From Rhizobium favelukesii (lineage in GTDB: Bacteria > Pseudomonadota > Alphaproteobacteria > Rhizobiales > Rhizobiaceae), in the NCBI RefSeq assembly GCF_000577275.2, contig NZ_HG916852.1, forward strand, positions 3,563,001 to 3,627,000: a stretch of DNA of 64,000 nucleotides, in the 5' to 3' direction. Shown in pieces: positions 29,919 through 38,355 of the stretch (position 1 is the stretch's first letter; each line of letters begins with the position of its first letter). Both the position numbers and the translations under genes were made by a program. Below the pieces are notes generated by a model, which did not search any database, was not told where the DNA came from, and saw only the letters and a list, made by a program, of their open reading frames with translations.

Positions 29919-30021
29919 GTCCGGGCACTCTCCAACCTATGGCTGGCGCACCTTATAACCGCGCTATTGAATTTTAATTTTACAGTTCGCTTGTTTTTTA
30001 ATGATGTGCCGAAATCGCTCA

Positions 30022-31032
30022 TCAGGTTGCGCGACTGGCTGCAATAATCTCGGCCAGAAGCCGATGCAGCGCATCGCGATAGCCGGTGCGCGCGGATGGG
30101 CCGCTCTCGTCCGATGTCATCACGACCGTCATGCCAAAAGAGGGCACGATGTAGAGCATCTGGCCGCCGTAACCCCAGGCGAAGTGGACCTCTTCGCCGC
30201 CGATTTGCCGCGAGAACCAGCCGTAGCCATAGTCGTCGCCGGAGAAGCGGGAATTGGTGCGGTGCTGCCACGACTGCGCGATCCAGTCCGCCGGTACCAC
30301 CTGCGTGCCGTCAGCGGTCCTGCCGCCGTTGCGGTAGAGTTCGCCGAAAGCCAGCAGCGAGCGAGCCGTCATCGCCATCTGGTTGCCGCCGAGATAAATG
30401 CCCTGCGGGTCGCGCTCCCAGGCGCCGATTCGGAAACCGTCGACAGGCCCGAGCCATTCGCGAGCCAGAGCCAACGTCGATTTCCCGCCGACCTTTGTCA
30501 GGATCGCCGAGAGAAGGTGAGTGGAAGCGGTCGAGTAAAGCATCTGGCCGCCCGGCTCGTCGGCGAAGGGCTGAGCAAGCGCGAAACGCACCCAGTTGCG
30601 GGAGGAGATCCAGCGACCGTAGTTGGGACCAGACAGCCGACCAAGTCCTGCCTGCATGGAGAGCAGGTCGCCGATGGTGACTTCGTTGAGCCGCGCATTG
30701 GGATGGGCGGGCAGATCGTTTCTCAGGATGGGAGCGATCTTCTGCTCCGGCCCTTCGAGCAATTTCCTTTCGATGGCAATACCGACGAGGCTCGAGATGA
30801 TCGATTTGGACGCGGACTTGATGTTGACGGATTCGGTCGCTGTGTGGCCGCGATAGCCTTGCTCCGCCACAGTCCGCCCATTCCTGGCGACGATCACCGT
30901 CTTAAGCGGTTTTAGATCCTCGCGTGAAGACAAGCTCTCCAGGAGAGCTGTCGTCCGCCCGTTTTCCTGCTCGGCGGTGGCAGCGAATGGGGACAGCAGA
31001 AGAACGACGAAGAAAGCGAGGCGCGTGATCAT
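30022..31032 (-). CDS. Exported serine hydrolase of the beta-lactamase/CubicO family
   Basis: 336 residues with a Sec signal peptide (1-20, cut after ATA). The class C-type catalytic pieces are present: SASK (Ser73 to Lys76, the SxxK motif) and YSTAS (about residue 165) in place of YxN, with a WGYGGQ segment near the C-terminus replacing KTG. The family covers esterases, D-amino peptidases and 6-aminohexanoate-dimer-hydrolase-like enzymes rather than true beta-lactamases. The enzyme is periplasmic. It is monocistronic and its substrate is unknown. Confidence 0.87.
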   Translation of the reverse strand: MITRLAFFVVLLLSPFAATAEQENGRTTALLESLSSREDLKPLKTVIVARNGRTVAEQGYRGHTATESVNIKSASKSIISSLVGIAIERKLLEGPEQKIAPILRNDLPAHPNARLNEVTIGDLLSMQAGLGRLSGPNYGRWISSRNWVRFALAQPFADEPGGQMLYSTASTHLLSAILTKVGGKSTLALAREWLGPVDGFRIGAWERDPQGIYLGGNQMAMTARSLLAFGELYRNGGRTADGTQVVPADWIAQSWQHRTNSRFSGDDYGYGWFSRQIGGEEVHFAWGYGGQMLYIVPSFGMTVVMTSDESGPSARTGYRDALHRLLAEIIAASRAT

Positions 31033-31119
31033 CCCGCTGAGCTAGCGTCGGCGCACCGCGAAGTCATCGCCCGCCCGGCGCGGCTCACGCGGACGTGAAA
31101 GTTTATGATCGCCATGCCG

Positions 31120-31350
31120 TCACTGATGAACGCAGCTACGTTTCATCGAGGGTCGCTTCTGCGCCTTGGTGAACTTGGCGATCATACCGCTCGGGCACCT
31201 CTTGTCGTCAAAGAGTACTGATTGGCCGGGCGCTAGCGACTCCACGGTTGGCTTGGATGTGACGGTCTGGATCTCGGCGCTTGCCGGTGCAACACTGGAA
31301 ATCGCGAAAAGCAATGAAATGGATACTAGGATCAAACTTGAACGTGTCAT
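31120..31350 (-). CDS. Small exported protein (DUF6719-like)
   Basis: 76 residues: a signal peptide (1-25, ending ASA) and a short mature chain with two Cys residues (DDKRCPSGMIAKFTKA and RSCVHQ), which could form a disulfide. The pattern of an outer-region beta segment followed by CPxGxI..F is found in a small rhizobial family with no known role. A plausible GA-rich ribosome site precedes the ATG. Confidence 0.65.
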   Translation of the reverse strand: MTRSSLILVSISLLFAISSVAPASAEIQTVTSKPTVESLAPGQSVLFDDKRCPSGMIAKFTKAQKRPSMKRSCVHQ

Positions 31351-31399
31351 TTGCGCACCTTCATATATCGCATTGCTAATTTACAATCTTACAGAATGA

Positions 31400-31960
31400 A
31401 GGTCGACGCAACGAATCCGAAAGGCGTAAGCGGGCATCGCGCAGGCACCCCAACGCGCCGCCCGAAGCTTTGCTTCGTAGTGGTTTGCCTGATGGGAATG
31501 GGCAGGCGATTGGGTATTGGAGTCGGATGTCAGGCTGCATCGCCTGCCCGATCGCACCGGCTTTCCGGGTTTTCACGATCGGCAGGAGCGTCTCCCGACC
31601 CCGGTTCCCCGATGGATCATCAACTCTGACGGCATCCGACCCAGCCTTGGCAACCATCATTGAGCGCCGAAATATGAACGGAAGGCGGACCGGTTCATGA
31701 ACCTGGCTCCCTGCCCGATGACCAGGCAATCGAATAAAACCTGCGTCAGGAGCGGAAAACGTCTGCCCAAAATTTCATCTATATGATTGAGATAATTGCA
31801 TATTTACGAGAACAAACAGGGAATTCCATCCACCCCAGGGCGAAACTCAGGTGTTGCTAAAATATCATTAATTTTTGCTCTCACAGTTTTTTGTTCATCT
31901 GGCGTTCAGAAAACTCTTTGGAAAGCCACTTTTTGAGCCCACATTGGACTCCTGAGAATA
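31400..31960. other. Long intergenic region with inverted repeats, no supported gene
   Basis: About 560 bases. An 11-bp perfect inverted repeat lies at 31500-31510 and 31539-31549 (GGGCAGGCGAT and its complement, 28-base spacer), and a tight hairpin CGAAGC-TTT-GCTTCG at about 31462-31476. The downstream half (31740-31930) is AT-rich. ORFs here on either strand have non-coding-like composition. A small RNA or dispersed palindromic repeat is possible but unproved. Confidence 0.45.
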
Positions 31961-31971
31961 GGAGTGCATGA

Positions 31972-32106
31972 ATGATTCTAAGGGCCACTGCCGCAGCGAC
32001 TATATTCGCGGTTTATGCTTTCACGATGTTCTTCATCGCCGCTATACCTGAAAATGTCGTTCAGACTGCCGGAACTCAATTCATCGACGCAAGCGTCGTC
32101 AAATGA
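31972..32106 (+). CDS. Small single-pass membrane or exported peptide
   Basis: A 44-residue frame starting at the ATG at 31972, 8 bases after GGAG. It has a basic start (MILRA), a hydrophobic stretch of about 20 residues (TIFAVYAFTMFFIAAIP) and a polar tail ending DASVVK. The layout resembles rhizobial small membrane proteins. An ATG at 31968 in another frame gives only a short peptide. A stem-loop follows 30 bases downstream. No homologue can be named. Confidence 0.5.
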   Translation: MILRATAAATIFAVYAFTMFFIAAIPENVVQTAGTQFIDASVVK

Positions 32107-32136
32107 TTGAAGCCTAAGGGGGCAAGCAGTCGTAAA

Positions 32137-32180
32137 AGTTTAGGCTACGCGTTCGCCGGGTCTTCCGGCGCTCCTAAACT
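32137..32180 (+). other. Structured stem-loop downstream of the small membrane peptide
   Basis: An outer stem AGTTTAGG/CCTAAACT (32137-32144, 32173-32180) encloses an inner stem CGCCGG/CCGGCG (32154-32159, 32165-32170) with a 5-base loop and an asymmetric 9/2 internal bulge. It could end the upstream transcript, although the following TGATTT is only weakly T-rich. Confidence 0.4.
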
Positions 32181-32202
32181 TGATTTCCGGAAAAACGGGA
32201 CA

Positions 32203-32233
32203 ACAAAAAAGCCCCTCCCCTTTCGGGGAGAGG
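32203..32233 (-). terminator. Terminator of the GNAT gene at 32243
   Basis: On the minus strand CTCTCCCC-GAAA-GGGGAGGG (one wobble pair) is followed by GC and a run of six T residues. It lies 9 bases beyond the stop. Confidence 0.88.
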
Positions 32234-32242
32234 CCGTGCCGA

Positions 32243-32833
32243 TTACGCCGCCCTGCGGACCGGTGCGGTGGCCAGCATGCGTCCCGAGGGGACGATCATG
32301 CCGGCCGCGCCATCAAGCCAGCCCTCGATCAACGCCAGCGCCAGGAAGCGCGAGCGCTCGAAGGGGCCCGGCATGACGAGATGTTGAGCCTTCTCTGCAA
32401 AGAAGCCGAAACGCTCATAGTAGGGGGCGTCGCCGACAAGCAGGATCGCCCCGTGTCCGCGATTCTTGGCTTCCAGAACCGCAGCCCGCATCAATGCCGA
32501 GCCGACGCCCTTGCCTTCGAAGCTGGAATCGACCGCCAGCGGTCCGAGCAACAGCGCATTGATCGGCGTGCCCTCAGCATTGACGCCTGCCTCGACATTC
32601 CACAGGCGCACGGTGCCGATCACATGGCCATCGCGATCGCGCGCAACCAGCGCCAGACCGTCTGCCGGAACGCGGCCGCGTCGGATCTTCTCCGACGACT
32701 TCTTGCGGCGGTTCGGACCCATGGCGCGATCGAGCAAATTCTCGCGAGCGACGACATCGCCGGGATTTTCGGCGTCGATGGTGAAGACAGACGGCGCAAA
32801 GTATGCGCGGACAGATTCAAGAACAGCGGCCAT
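32243..32833 (-). CDS. GNAT-family N-acetyltransferase
   Basis: 196 residues. The acetyl-CoA binding motif A is clear: LLLGPLAVDSSFEGKGVGSA followed by LMRAAVLEAKNRGHGAILLVG (about 95-130), and AP-YYERFGF closes the fold, as in YhbS-like acetyltransferases. The N-terminal 35 residues are an added segment with no known role. It follows the ornithine decarboxylase gene by about 140 bases on the same strand, so polyamines could be a substrate, but that is conjecture from position. Confidence 0.87.
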   Translation of the reverse strand: MAAVLESVRAYFAPSVFTIDAENPGDVVARENLLDRAMGPNRRKKSSEKIRRGRVPADGLALVARDRDGHVIGTVRLWNVEAGVNAEGTPINALLLGPLAVDSSFEGKGVGSALMRAAVLEAKNRGHGAILLVGDAPYYERFGFFAEKAQHLVMPGPFERSRFLALALIEGWLDGAAGMIVPSGRMLATAPVRRAA

Positions 32834-32976
32834 CGTGGCCTCCCGTACCCAAAACCGTTATGAGCGGCGATTGATATGAATTGTGAGGGTGCCGCCCCGG
32901 CTGGCTACGGGGCAGGCAAAGTCGAACCTTGGCCCATGAGCCTTTCCTCGGATCAGAAGATCTGAGGGGTCATGTG

Positions 32977-34110
32977 CTAGATAACGTAGGCTTTCAGCGG
33001 CTCGAAGCCATTGAACGCGACCGCCGAATAGGTGGTCGTGTAGGCGCCGGTGCCTTCGATCAGGATCTCGTCGCCGATCGATAGGGAGATCGGCAGCGGA
33101 TAGAGATTCTTTTCGTACAGCACGTCGGCCGAGTCGCAGGTCGGGCCGGCAATCACGCAAGGCTCCATTTCGTCGCCGTCACGTTCGGTGCGGATCGGGT
33201 AACGAATGGCTTCGTCCATCGTTTCGGCGAGCCCGCCGAACTTGCCGATGTCGAGGAACACCCAGCGGGCAGCGTCGTTGTCCGACTTCTTCGAGATCAG
33301 CACGACCTCCGTCTTGATGACACCGGCATTGCCGACCATGCCGCGGCCCGGTTCGATGATCGTCTTCGGAAGCTGGTTGCCGAAGTGATTGCGCAGGCTC
33401 TGGTAGATCGCACGACCGTAAGCTTCCGCCGATGGAACATCGCGCAGATACTTGGTCGGGAAGCCGCCGCCCATGTTGACCATCTGCAGGTGGATGCCCT
33501 GCTTGGCCAGCTGGACGAAGACGCGTTTGGCATCGGCCAGGGCCGAATCCCAGGCATCGACCTTGGTCATCTGCGAACCAACGTGGAACGACACGCCGTA
33601 GGACTCGAGACCGAGCTGATGAGCGTAGACGAGAACGTCGACAGCCATCTGCGGCACGCAGCCGAACTTGCGCGACAGCGGCCACTCAGCGCCTTCGCCA
33701 TCCGTCAGGACGCGGCAGAACACGCGGGCGCCGGGAGCGGCACGCGAGATCTTCTCGACTTCCTCGTGGCTGTCGACCGCAAAGAGGCTGACGCCGAGCG
33801 CATGCGCGCGGGCAACGTCGCGTTCCTTCTTGATCGTGTTGCCGTAGGAAATGCGGGCAGCCGTCGCACCGGCGTTGAGCGCCATTTCGATTTCAGCGAC
33901 AGACGCGCAATCGAAGTTGGAACCCATGTTGGCGAGCAGCTTCAGGACTTCAGGAGCCGGGTTCGCCTTGACGGCGTAGTAGATCGCGCTGTCCGGCATC
34001 GCATGACGGAAAGCAGAGAAGTTGTCGCGCACGACGTCGAGGTCGACCACCAGGCAGGGACCATCGGGACGTCGGGTTGCGAGAAAGTCGCGGATGCGCT
34101 GAGTGGTCAT
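32977..34110 (-). CDS. odc: PLP-dependent ornithine/lysine decarboxylase (fold type III)
   Basis: 377 residues from the ATG at 34110 (AGAGGG 6 bases upstream); the frame is open to 34383 through the leader. The PLP lysine is in YYAVKANP (Lys48), the phosphate-binding Gly-rich region in MVNMGGGFPTKY, EPGRGMVG binds cofactor, and the catalytic Cys is in GPTCDSADVLYE. This is the eukaryotic-like ODC type found in alphaproteobacteria. It makes putrescine from ornithine, and some members also decarboxylate lysine. The length fits the family. It is preceded by a long leader and divergent from a LysR gene. Confidence 0.93.
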   Translation of the reverse strand: MTTQRIRDFLATRRPDGPCLVVDLDVVRDNFSAFRHAMPDSAIYYAVKANPAPEVLKLLANMGSNFDCASVAEIEMALNAGATAARISYGNTIKKERDVARAHALGVSLFAVDSHEEVEKISRAAPGARVFCRVLTDGEGAEWPLSRKFGCVPQMAVDVLVYAHQLGLESYGVSFHVGSQMTKVDAWDSALADAKRVFVQLAKQGIHLQMVNMGGGFPTKYLRDVPSAEAYGRAIYQSLRNHFGNQLPKTIIEPGRGMVGNAGVIKTEVVLISKKSDNDAARWVFLDIGKFGGLAETMDEAIRYPIRTERDGDEMEPCVIAGPTCDSADVLYEKNLYPLPISLSIGDEILIEGTGAYTTTYSAVAFNGFEPLKAYVI

Positions 34111-34450
34111 ATCAATCCCTCTTCCAATTCCAGAGCTCCGGGAAAACCCGGAGGACAAAGGGCAACCAATCACTCGCATAGGAACCAGCCGGTGGAGACC
34201 CCGGAACCTTAGCAAGCGCTTGGATCGCGCAAATGATGAATCAACGCCGCTTAAGCGACATGGATCCGGCTTTGTCTGCCATGGATTGGAGGGAGAATCC
34301 CAACCGCACTTCCGGCAATGAAGGTGTGCCTCTTCAGTAACCCCCGCTGATGGAAAGCAGGGAGAGAACAAAAAGGCCCGCACCGTCGTTGCTTCAGGCG
34401 TCCTCGCATTTTCCGGTTGGCCGGAATAGCGACTGGAGGGGTTAATTCCA
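34111..34450 (-). ncRNA. Candidate speF-type leader RNA of the decarboxylase gene
   Basis: The untranslated region before odc exceeds 300 bases. A speF structured RNA motif is known upstream of ornithine decarboxylase genes in alphaproteobacteria, and position and orientation match. A perfect 7-bp hairpin, CTCCGGG-TTTT-CCCGGAG (34153-34136), lies 26 bases before the start codon, and a conserved-looking GGACGCC segment occurs near 34400. The full secondary structure was not computed, so boundaries are approximate. Confidence 0.45.
34136..34153 (-). promoter_or_regulatory. Hairpin just upstream of the odc ribosome site
   Basis: A perfect 7-bp stem with a TTTT loop, ending about 14 bases before the AGAGGG ribosome site. 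There is no T-run after it, so it is a structural or translation-control element rather than a terminator. Confidence 0.5.
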
Positions 34451-34679
34451 GGTACCTTACCGATTTCCTCACCAATTCGAGGGTTCGGCGGACACCCATG
34501 GGCACGTGCGACTTTGGGCTGAACACGAGATAGGAATATTCGCCGTCATAATCAAGCGGTTTTTTCGCATCTCCCGGCAGAAAATATTTGAACAATACAC
34601 CGCAATTTGTTCAACGTGGTGAAACGGCAGGCAAGCGATTGATTTGACTTCCGGTTCGACGCGCTCGGAGACGACAGCC
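34451..34679. other. Divergent promoter region between odc leader and LysR gene
   Basis: About 230 bases that must hold the promoters of the odc transcript (minus) and the LysR gene (plus). A weak ORF on the minus strand (34251-34595, TTG start) runs through it but has no ribosome site or recognisable family. No clear LysR T-N11-A box was singled out. Confidence 0.4.
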
Positions 34680-35573
34680 ATGGACACCCTCACCCGCATC
34701 CGCGCCTTCATCGATGTCGTTGAAGCAGAAGGCTTTTCGGCCGCGGCGCGGCGCACCGGCCGTTCCAAGGCGCTGCTGTCCAAATACGTGCGTGAATTGG
34801 AGGACGAACTCGGCGCCCTGCTATTGAACCGCACGACCCGACAGTTCTCGATGACCGAAGCCGGGCACACCTATTATCGTACCGCTTCCGACATCCTCAA
34901 AGAAATCGACAACCTTGCCGATCTCGTGCGCGAGAACAACGCGCAGCTGAAGGGCCGGCTGAAGGTCTCGGTGCCGCGCACCTTCGTCGATGCCGATGTC
35001 GGGCAGTCGCTGATCGATTTCGCCAAGGAAAACCCCGATCTCACCCTCGATATCGCGGCCGACGACAGGTTCGTCGACCTCATCGAGGAAGGCTTCGACG
35101 TCGCGATCCGCGTGACCAAGCTCGAGGACTCCGGCATGATCGCCCGCAAGATTTCGGATTTCCGCGTCCATCTTTGCGCAACGCCCGACTTCGTCGAACG
35201 CCATCCCGAGCTCGCCCACCCCTCTGATCTCGCGAACGTCCCCTTCATCATCGACACCAACGCGCGCAGCCAGGGCAGCATCCGCTTCTACAATCCGGAC
35301 AACAGCTCCTTCGCGGTTGCCGTTACCGGCCCCATGGAAGTCAACAGCCCCCATGCGACGCTGCGTGCCGCCCTTGCCGGCATCGGCGTTGCGCTGATCC
35401 CCGATTTCATTGCCCGCAAGCCGATCGAAGACGGAGAGCTGGTGACGCTCTTCAACGATTACATTCCGACCGATCGCGGCATCTATGCCGTCTACCCGCA
35501 CCGCCGCTATCTGCCGGCCAAGGTGCGAATCTTCGTCGACTATCTTCACAATTGGTTCAGGAAGCACCCCTGA
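34680..35573 (+). CDS. LysR-family transcriptional regulator
   Basis: 297 residues from the ATG at 34680, which has GGAG 9 bases upstream. The N-terminal winged helix TRIRAFIDVVEAEGFSAAARR then GRSKALLSKYVRELEDELGALLLNRTTR (residues 4-55) is diagnostic, and a two-lobed effector domain (90-290) follows. Sequence style (RTTRQFSMTEAGHTYYRTA) is closest to the DsdC/AaeR-like LysR branch that often controls metabolic or efflux genes. It is divergent from odc and upstream of the DUF1007 gene by about 85 bases; the target is not established. Confidence 0.92.
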   Translation: MDTLTRIRAFIDVVEAEGFSAAARRTGRSKALLSKYVRELEDELGALLLNRTTRQFSMTEAGHTYYRTASDILKEIDNLADLVRENNAQLKGRLKVSVPRTFVDADVGQSLIDFAKENPDLTLDIAADDRFVDLIEEGFDVAIRVTKLEDSGMIARKISDFRVHLCATPDFVERHPELAHPSDLANVPFIIDTNARSQGSIRFYNPDNSSFAVAVTGPMEVNSPHATLRAALAGIGVALIPDFIARKPIEDGELVTLFNDYIPTDRGIYAVYPHRRYLPAKVRIFVDYLHNWFRKHP

Positions 35574-35657
35574 CCGCCTTGTCGACGCAGCCGGTCCCAA
35601 TTCCGTCCCATTTACTGGCAAGGACTCAAATGAACAACGGGATCCCGCAGAGCACCC

Positions 35658-36299
35658 ATGAAGAAATCGACATTCCTGATGGCGTCGCTCCTGTCGCTCC
35701 TGCCAGCCGCCGCCCTTGCGCACCCGCACGTGTTCGTCGAGGCACGGCTGGAGGTCGTCGCCGACGATGACGGCAATGTTGCCGAACTGCGCAACGTCTG
35801 GCGCTTCGACGAGGTCTTCTCTTCATCCGTCGTGTTGGATTTCGACAAGAACACCGACCTGAAGCTCGATCCGAACGAGCTGGCCGAGGTCGGTAAGACG
35901 GTGCGGGATTCGCTGGTCGACTACGACTACTACATGAACCTCACGATGAACGGTAAGAACATCAAGGTCGAGAAGCCCGATCTGATCCATGTGGACTACA
36001 AGCAGGGCCAGCTCCTGATGTTCTTCGCGGTCAAGCCGGCGGAAAAAATGCCGCTCAAGGGCCGTCTGACTTTCGGCGTCTACGACCCGACGCTCTACAC
36101 GTCGATCGACTTTCCGAGCGATAACGAGCTGGTCCTGGTCGGAGACAGCTTCAAAAGCTGCAAGCACCAGGTCGTCCGCCCCGATGCGGACCAGGTGATC
36201 GCCGAGAACAAGCAGTCCTTGACCGACGCCTTCTTCAACGACCCGACGGGGACGAACATGTCGAAGCTTTTTGCGACGCGGCTGGACGTGACATGCTGA
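35658..36299 (+). CDS. Exported DUF1007 family protein
   Basis: 213 residues with a signal peptide (1-21, ending ALA). The mature N-terminus HPHVFVEARLEVV is the DUF1007 signature; its His residues could bind metal. The family is typically encoded beside a nickel/cobalt-type transporter, as here, where the next ATG overlaps this stop by 7 bases. It probably captures metal or assists the permease in the periplasm (inference from family context). Confidence 0.87.
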   Translation: MKKSTFLMASLLSLLPAAALAHPHVFVEARLEVVADDDGNVAELRNVWRFDEVFSSSVVLDFDKNTDLKLDPNELAEVGKTVRDSLVDYDYYMNLTMNGKNIKVEKPDLIHVDYKQGQLLMFFAVKPAEKMPLKGRLTFGVYDPTLYTSIDFPSDNELVLVGDSFKSCKHQVVRPDADQVIAENKQSLTDAFFNDPTGTNMSKLFATRLDVTC

Positions 36300-37372
36300 G
36301 GCACCGGCTTCGACCGCTTGCCCTCGGTGTAGCACTCGCGCTCGTCGCGGGCATAGCGGTCGCGCATGCGCAATCGCCGCTCGGCATCGGCACGTCGGAG
36401 CCGAGCTTCCAGCCGACCGGCGGTCCGCTCGCGCCCATTCTCCTTTACGTCAATGCGCAACAACAAGCCTTCTATCGCGCGCTGACCGGCGCGCTCAAAG
36501 CCATGCGGGATGACTCCTGGGACCTGTGGACACTGATTGGCCTCTCCTTCGCCTATGGCGTCTTCCATGCCGCCGGTCCCGGACACGGCAAGGCTGTCAT
36601 TTCCTCCTACATGATCGCGAACGAAATCGAGTTGAAACGCGGCGTGTCGATCTCCTTCGTGTCCGCCTTCTTACAAGGGCTTGTGGCGATCGCGCTCGTC
36701 GGCGGGGCATGGTTGGTGTTGCGCGGCACCGGCATTACCCTGACCGCAGCGACACAGGCGATGGAGATCGCGAGCTTCATCATGGTCGTCCTCTTCGGTT
36801 GCTGGCTGCTGTTTCGCAAGCTGCGCGCGATCGTCGCCGGCATGCCGCGCCGCGAAGTCATGGCAACATCCTCCGGGCCCGTCAGCATGATGCTGGACTG
36901 GAGGGACAACGAGGCACAGAAGCAGGGGGCCAGCTACGCCTTCGGCGAGGCGCAAGCGCTCAAAGCCGGGCACAGGTTCATTGCGGGCATGGCCTGCGAG
37001 ACCTGCGGGCAGTCGCACATGCCCGACCCGTCCCTGCTCGGCGCGGCGAACTTCAACATCCGGGAAGCCTGGTCGGCCATCATCGCGGTCGGCCTGCGCC
37101 CCTGCTCCGGCGCGCTGCTGGTCATGACCTTCTCGCTGCTGAACGGCCTCTATCTCGGCGGCGTGCTGTCGGTGATCGCCATGTCGTTTGGCACCGCCAT
37201 AACAGTCGCGATCCTGGCGACGCTTGCCGTCACCGCCAAGAGCACCGCGATGCGGCTTGCCGGCCGCGGCTCTGCCGCTTCGATCTGGATCGGGAATACG
37301 ATCGAAATTCTCGGCGCCCTGCTTGTGATTGCCATGGGAGCGCTGCTGCTCGGCGCCTCGCTGCAGGGTTAG
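36293..37372 (+). CDS. NicO/RcnA-type nickel-cobalt transporter permease
   Basis: A 359-residue inner-membrane protein with about six to seven TM helices and the signature FAYGVFHAAGPGHGKAVISSY (HxxGPGHG) plus GLRPCSGALLVMTF, both diagnostic of the NicO superfamily. A cytosolic loop contains CETCGQSHMPDP, a possible metal site. The family includes exporters (RcnA) and importers; direction is not predictable. It overlaps the DUF1007 gene, so the pair is one operon. Confidence 0.9.
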   Translation: MLRHRLRPLALGVALALVAGIAVAHAQSPLGIGTSEPSFQPTGGPLAPILLYVNAQQQAFYRALTGALKAMRDDSWDLWTLIGLSFAYGVFHAAGPGHGKAVISSYMIANEIELKRGVSISFVSAFLQGLVAIALVGGAWLVLRGTGITLTAATQAMEIASFIMVVLFGCWLLFRKLRAIVAGMPRREVMATSSGPVSMMLDWRDNEAQKQGASYAFGEAQALKAGHRFIAGMACETCGQSHMPDPSLLGAANFNIREAWSAIIAVGLRPCSGALLVMTFSLLNGLYLGGVLSVIAMSFGTAITVAILATLAVTAKSTAMRLAGRGSAASIWIGNTIEILGALLVIAMGALLLGASLQG

Positions 37373-37379
37373 GGAAGCG

Positions 37380-37595
37380 TTACTTGCCGCGGCCGCGCTG
37401 GTATCGCGCCCTTAGCCAGAAGACAACAAAGAAAGCGAAAACCAGGCAGGCGCCGACGGCAGCCGCCAGATAAGGCGAGTAGCTGCCGAGTTTGAGAACG
37501 ATGGTCGGCATGAAATAGAGCACGAGGCCTGCCGCCGCGAGGATGACGGCCGCGGCAATCGCCTGCGACCGGCTTTCCGATTTCGGAGCCGTCAT
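37380..37595 (-). CDS. Small two-TM membrane protein
   Basis: 71 residues with two hydrophobic helices (AIAAAVILAAAGLVLYFMP and YLAAAVGACLVFAFFVVFW) and basic tails. Its ATG overlaps the TGA of the upstream GNAT gene by four bases (ATGA), showing translational coupling. No known family; a structural or regulatory membrane peptide. Confidence 0.72.
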   Translation of the reverse strand: MTAPKSESRSQAIAAAVILAAAGLVLYFMPTIVLKLGSYSPYLAAAVGACLVFAFFVVFWLRARYQRGRGK

Positions 37596-38284
37596 ACCGC
37601 CTGCTCCTTGCTGATCTCGGCGCGGATATCCTCCAGTCGGCGCTTCTGTTTGCCGTCCGCATCGAAATTGTCAGGCGACAGCCAGGCCTCGAACGCGGCG
37701 TTCAAGACGGGCCACTCGGAATCGATCATCGAAAACCACGCGGTATCGCGATTGCGGCCCTTGGAGATCATATGCTGTCGGAACACGCCTTCGAAGGTGA
37801 AGCCGTAGCGGGCCGCGGTCGTTTTGCTTGCCTCGTTCAGATTGTCGCATTTCCACTCGTAGCGCCGGTAGCCGAGCGCCTCGAAGATATGCTTGGCCAT
37901 GAGGTAATGGACTTCCGTGGAGAGCGGCGAGCGCTTCATGTCGGGACCGTGCGCAACGCCGCCGACCTCGATCACGCCATTGGCCGGATCTGCCCGCATG
38001 TAGTTCGCCATGCCGACGATCTTGCCGGAGCTGTTGTCACGGAAGATGTGCGTCAGCCAGCCCGATTTGGCGACCGAATGAAGCCAGTTGGAGAAATCCT
38101 CCATGCCGGTGAAGTCGGGCTGGGCGAAATAGCGCAGCAGCGGGTTGATAGCCATGCCACCCAGTCCATCCCACAAGGCCTGCAGATGCTGCTCGCGGAC
38201 ATAGGGTTCAACGGTGACGAAACGGCCCTTAAGGGTTACCGGCTGTGGTGCCGGGCAACCCTTGAAATTCGATAGATCGCGCAT
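37592..38284 (-). CDS. RimJ/RimL-type GNAT N-acetyltransferase
   Basis: 230 residues. The start at ATG 38284 is decided by GGAGGAGCGC directly before it; the upstream ATG at 38308 has no ribosome site. The C-terminal half shows the RimJ/RimL pattern: KIVGMANYMRADPANGVIEVGG, HYLMAKHIFEALGYRRYEWKC and NEASKTTAARYGFTFEGVFR, where the CoA loop and the N-x-x-S end motif are found. It acetylates an amine on a protein or small molecule; the target is unknown. It is coupled to the small membrane protein downstream. Confidence 0.87.
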   Translation of the reverse strand: MRDLSNFKGCPAPQPVTLKGRFVTVEPYVREQHLQALWDGLGGMAINPLLRYFAQPDFTGMEDFSNWLHSVAKSGWLTHIFRDNSSGKIVGMANYMRADPANGVIEVGGVAHGPDMKRSPLSTEVHYLMAKHIFEALGYRRYEWKCDNLNEASKTTAARYGFTFEGVFRQHMISKGRNRDTAWFSMIDSEWPVLNAAFEAWLSPDNFDADGKQKRRLEDIRAEISKEQAV

Positions 38285-38355
38285 GCGCTCCTCCAGATAA
38301 GGAGACATGGCTTAGGCCAGCCGCCCGGGAAAGGCAACTGGCCGGAGGATGCCCT

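Noticed and set aside
31500..31549. Inverted repeat as ends of a miniature transposable element
   Set aside because: Only 11 bp with a 28-base spacer, no flanking target duplication and no second copy seen in the window.
34251..34595. Minus-strand ORF (TTG start) in the odc leader, with a rather protein-like N-terminal half
   Set aside because: No ribosome site, no recognised family, Arg/Cys-rich second half, and it overlaps the probable leader RNA. A short leader peptide remains possible.
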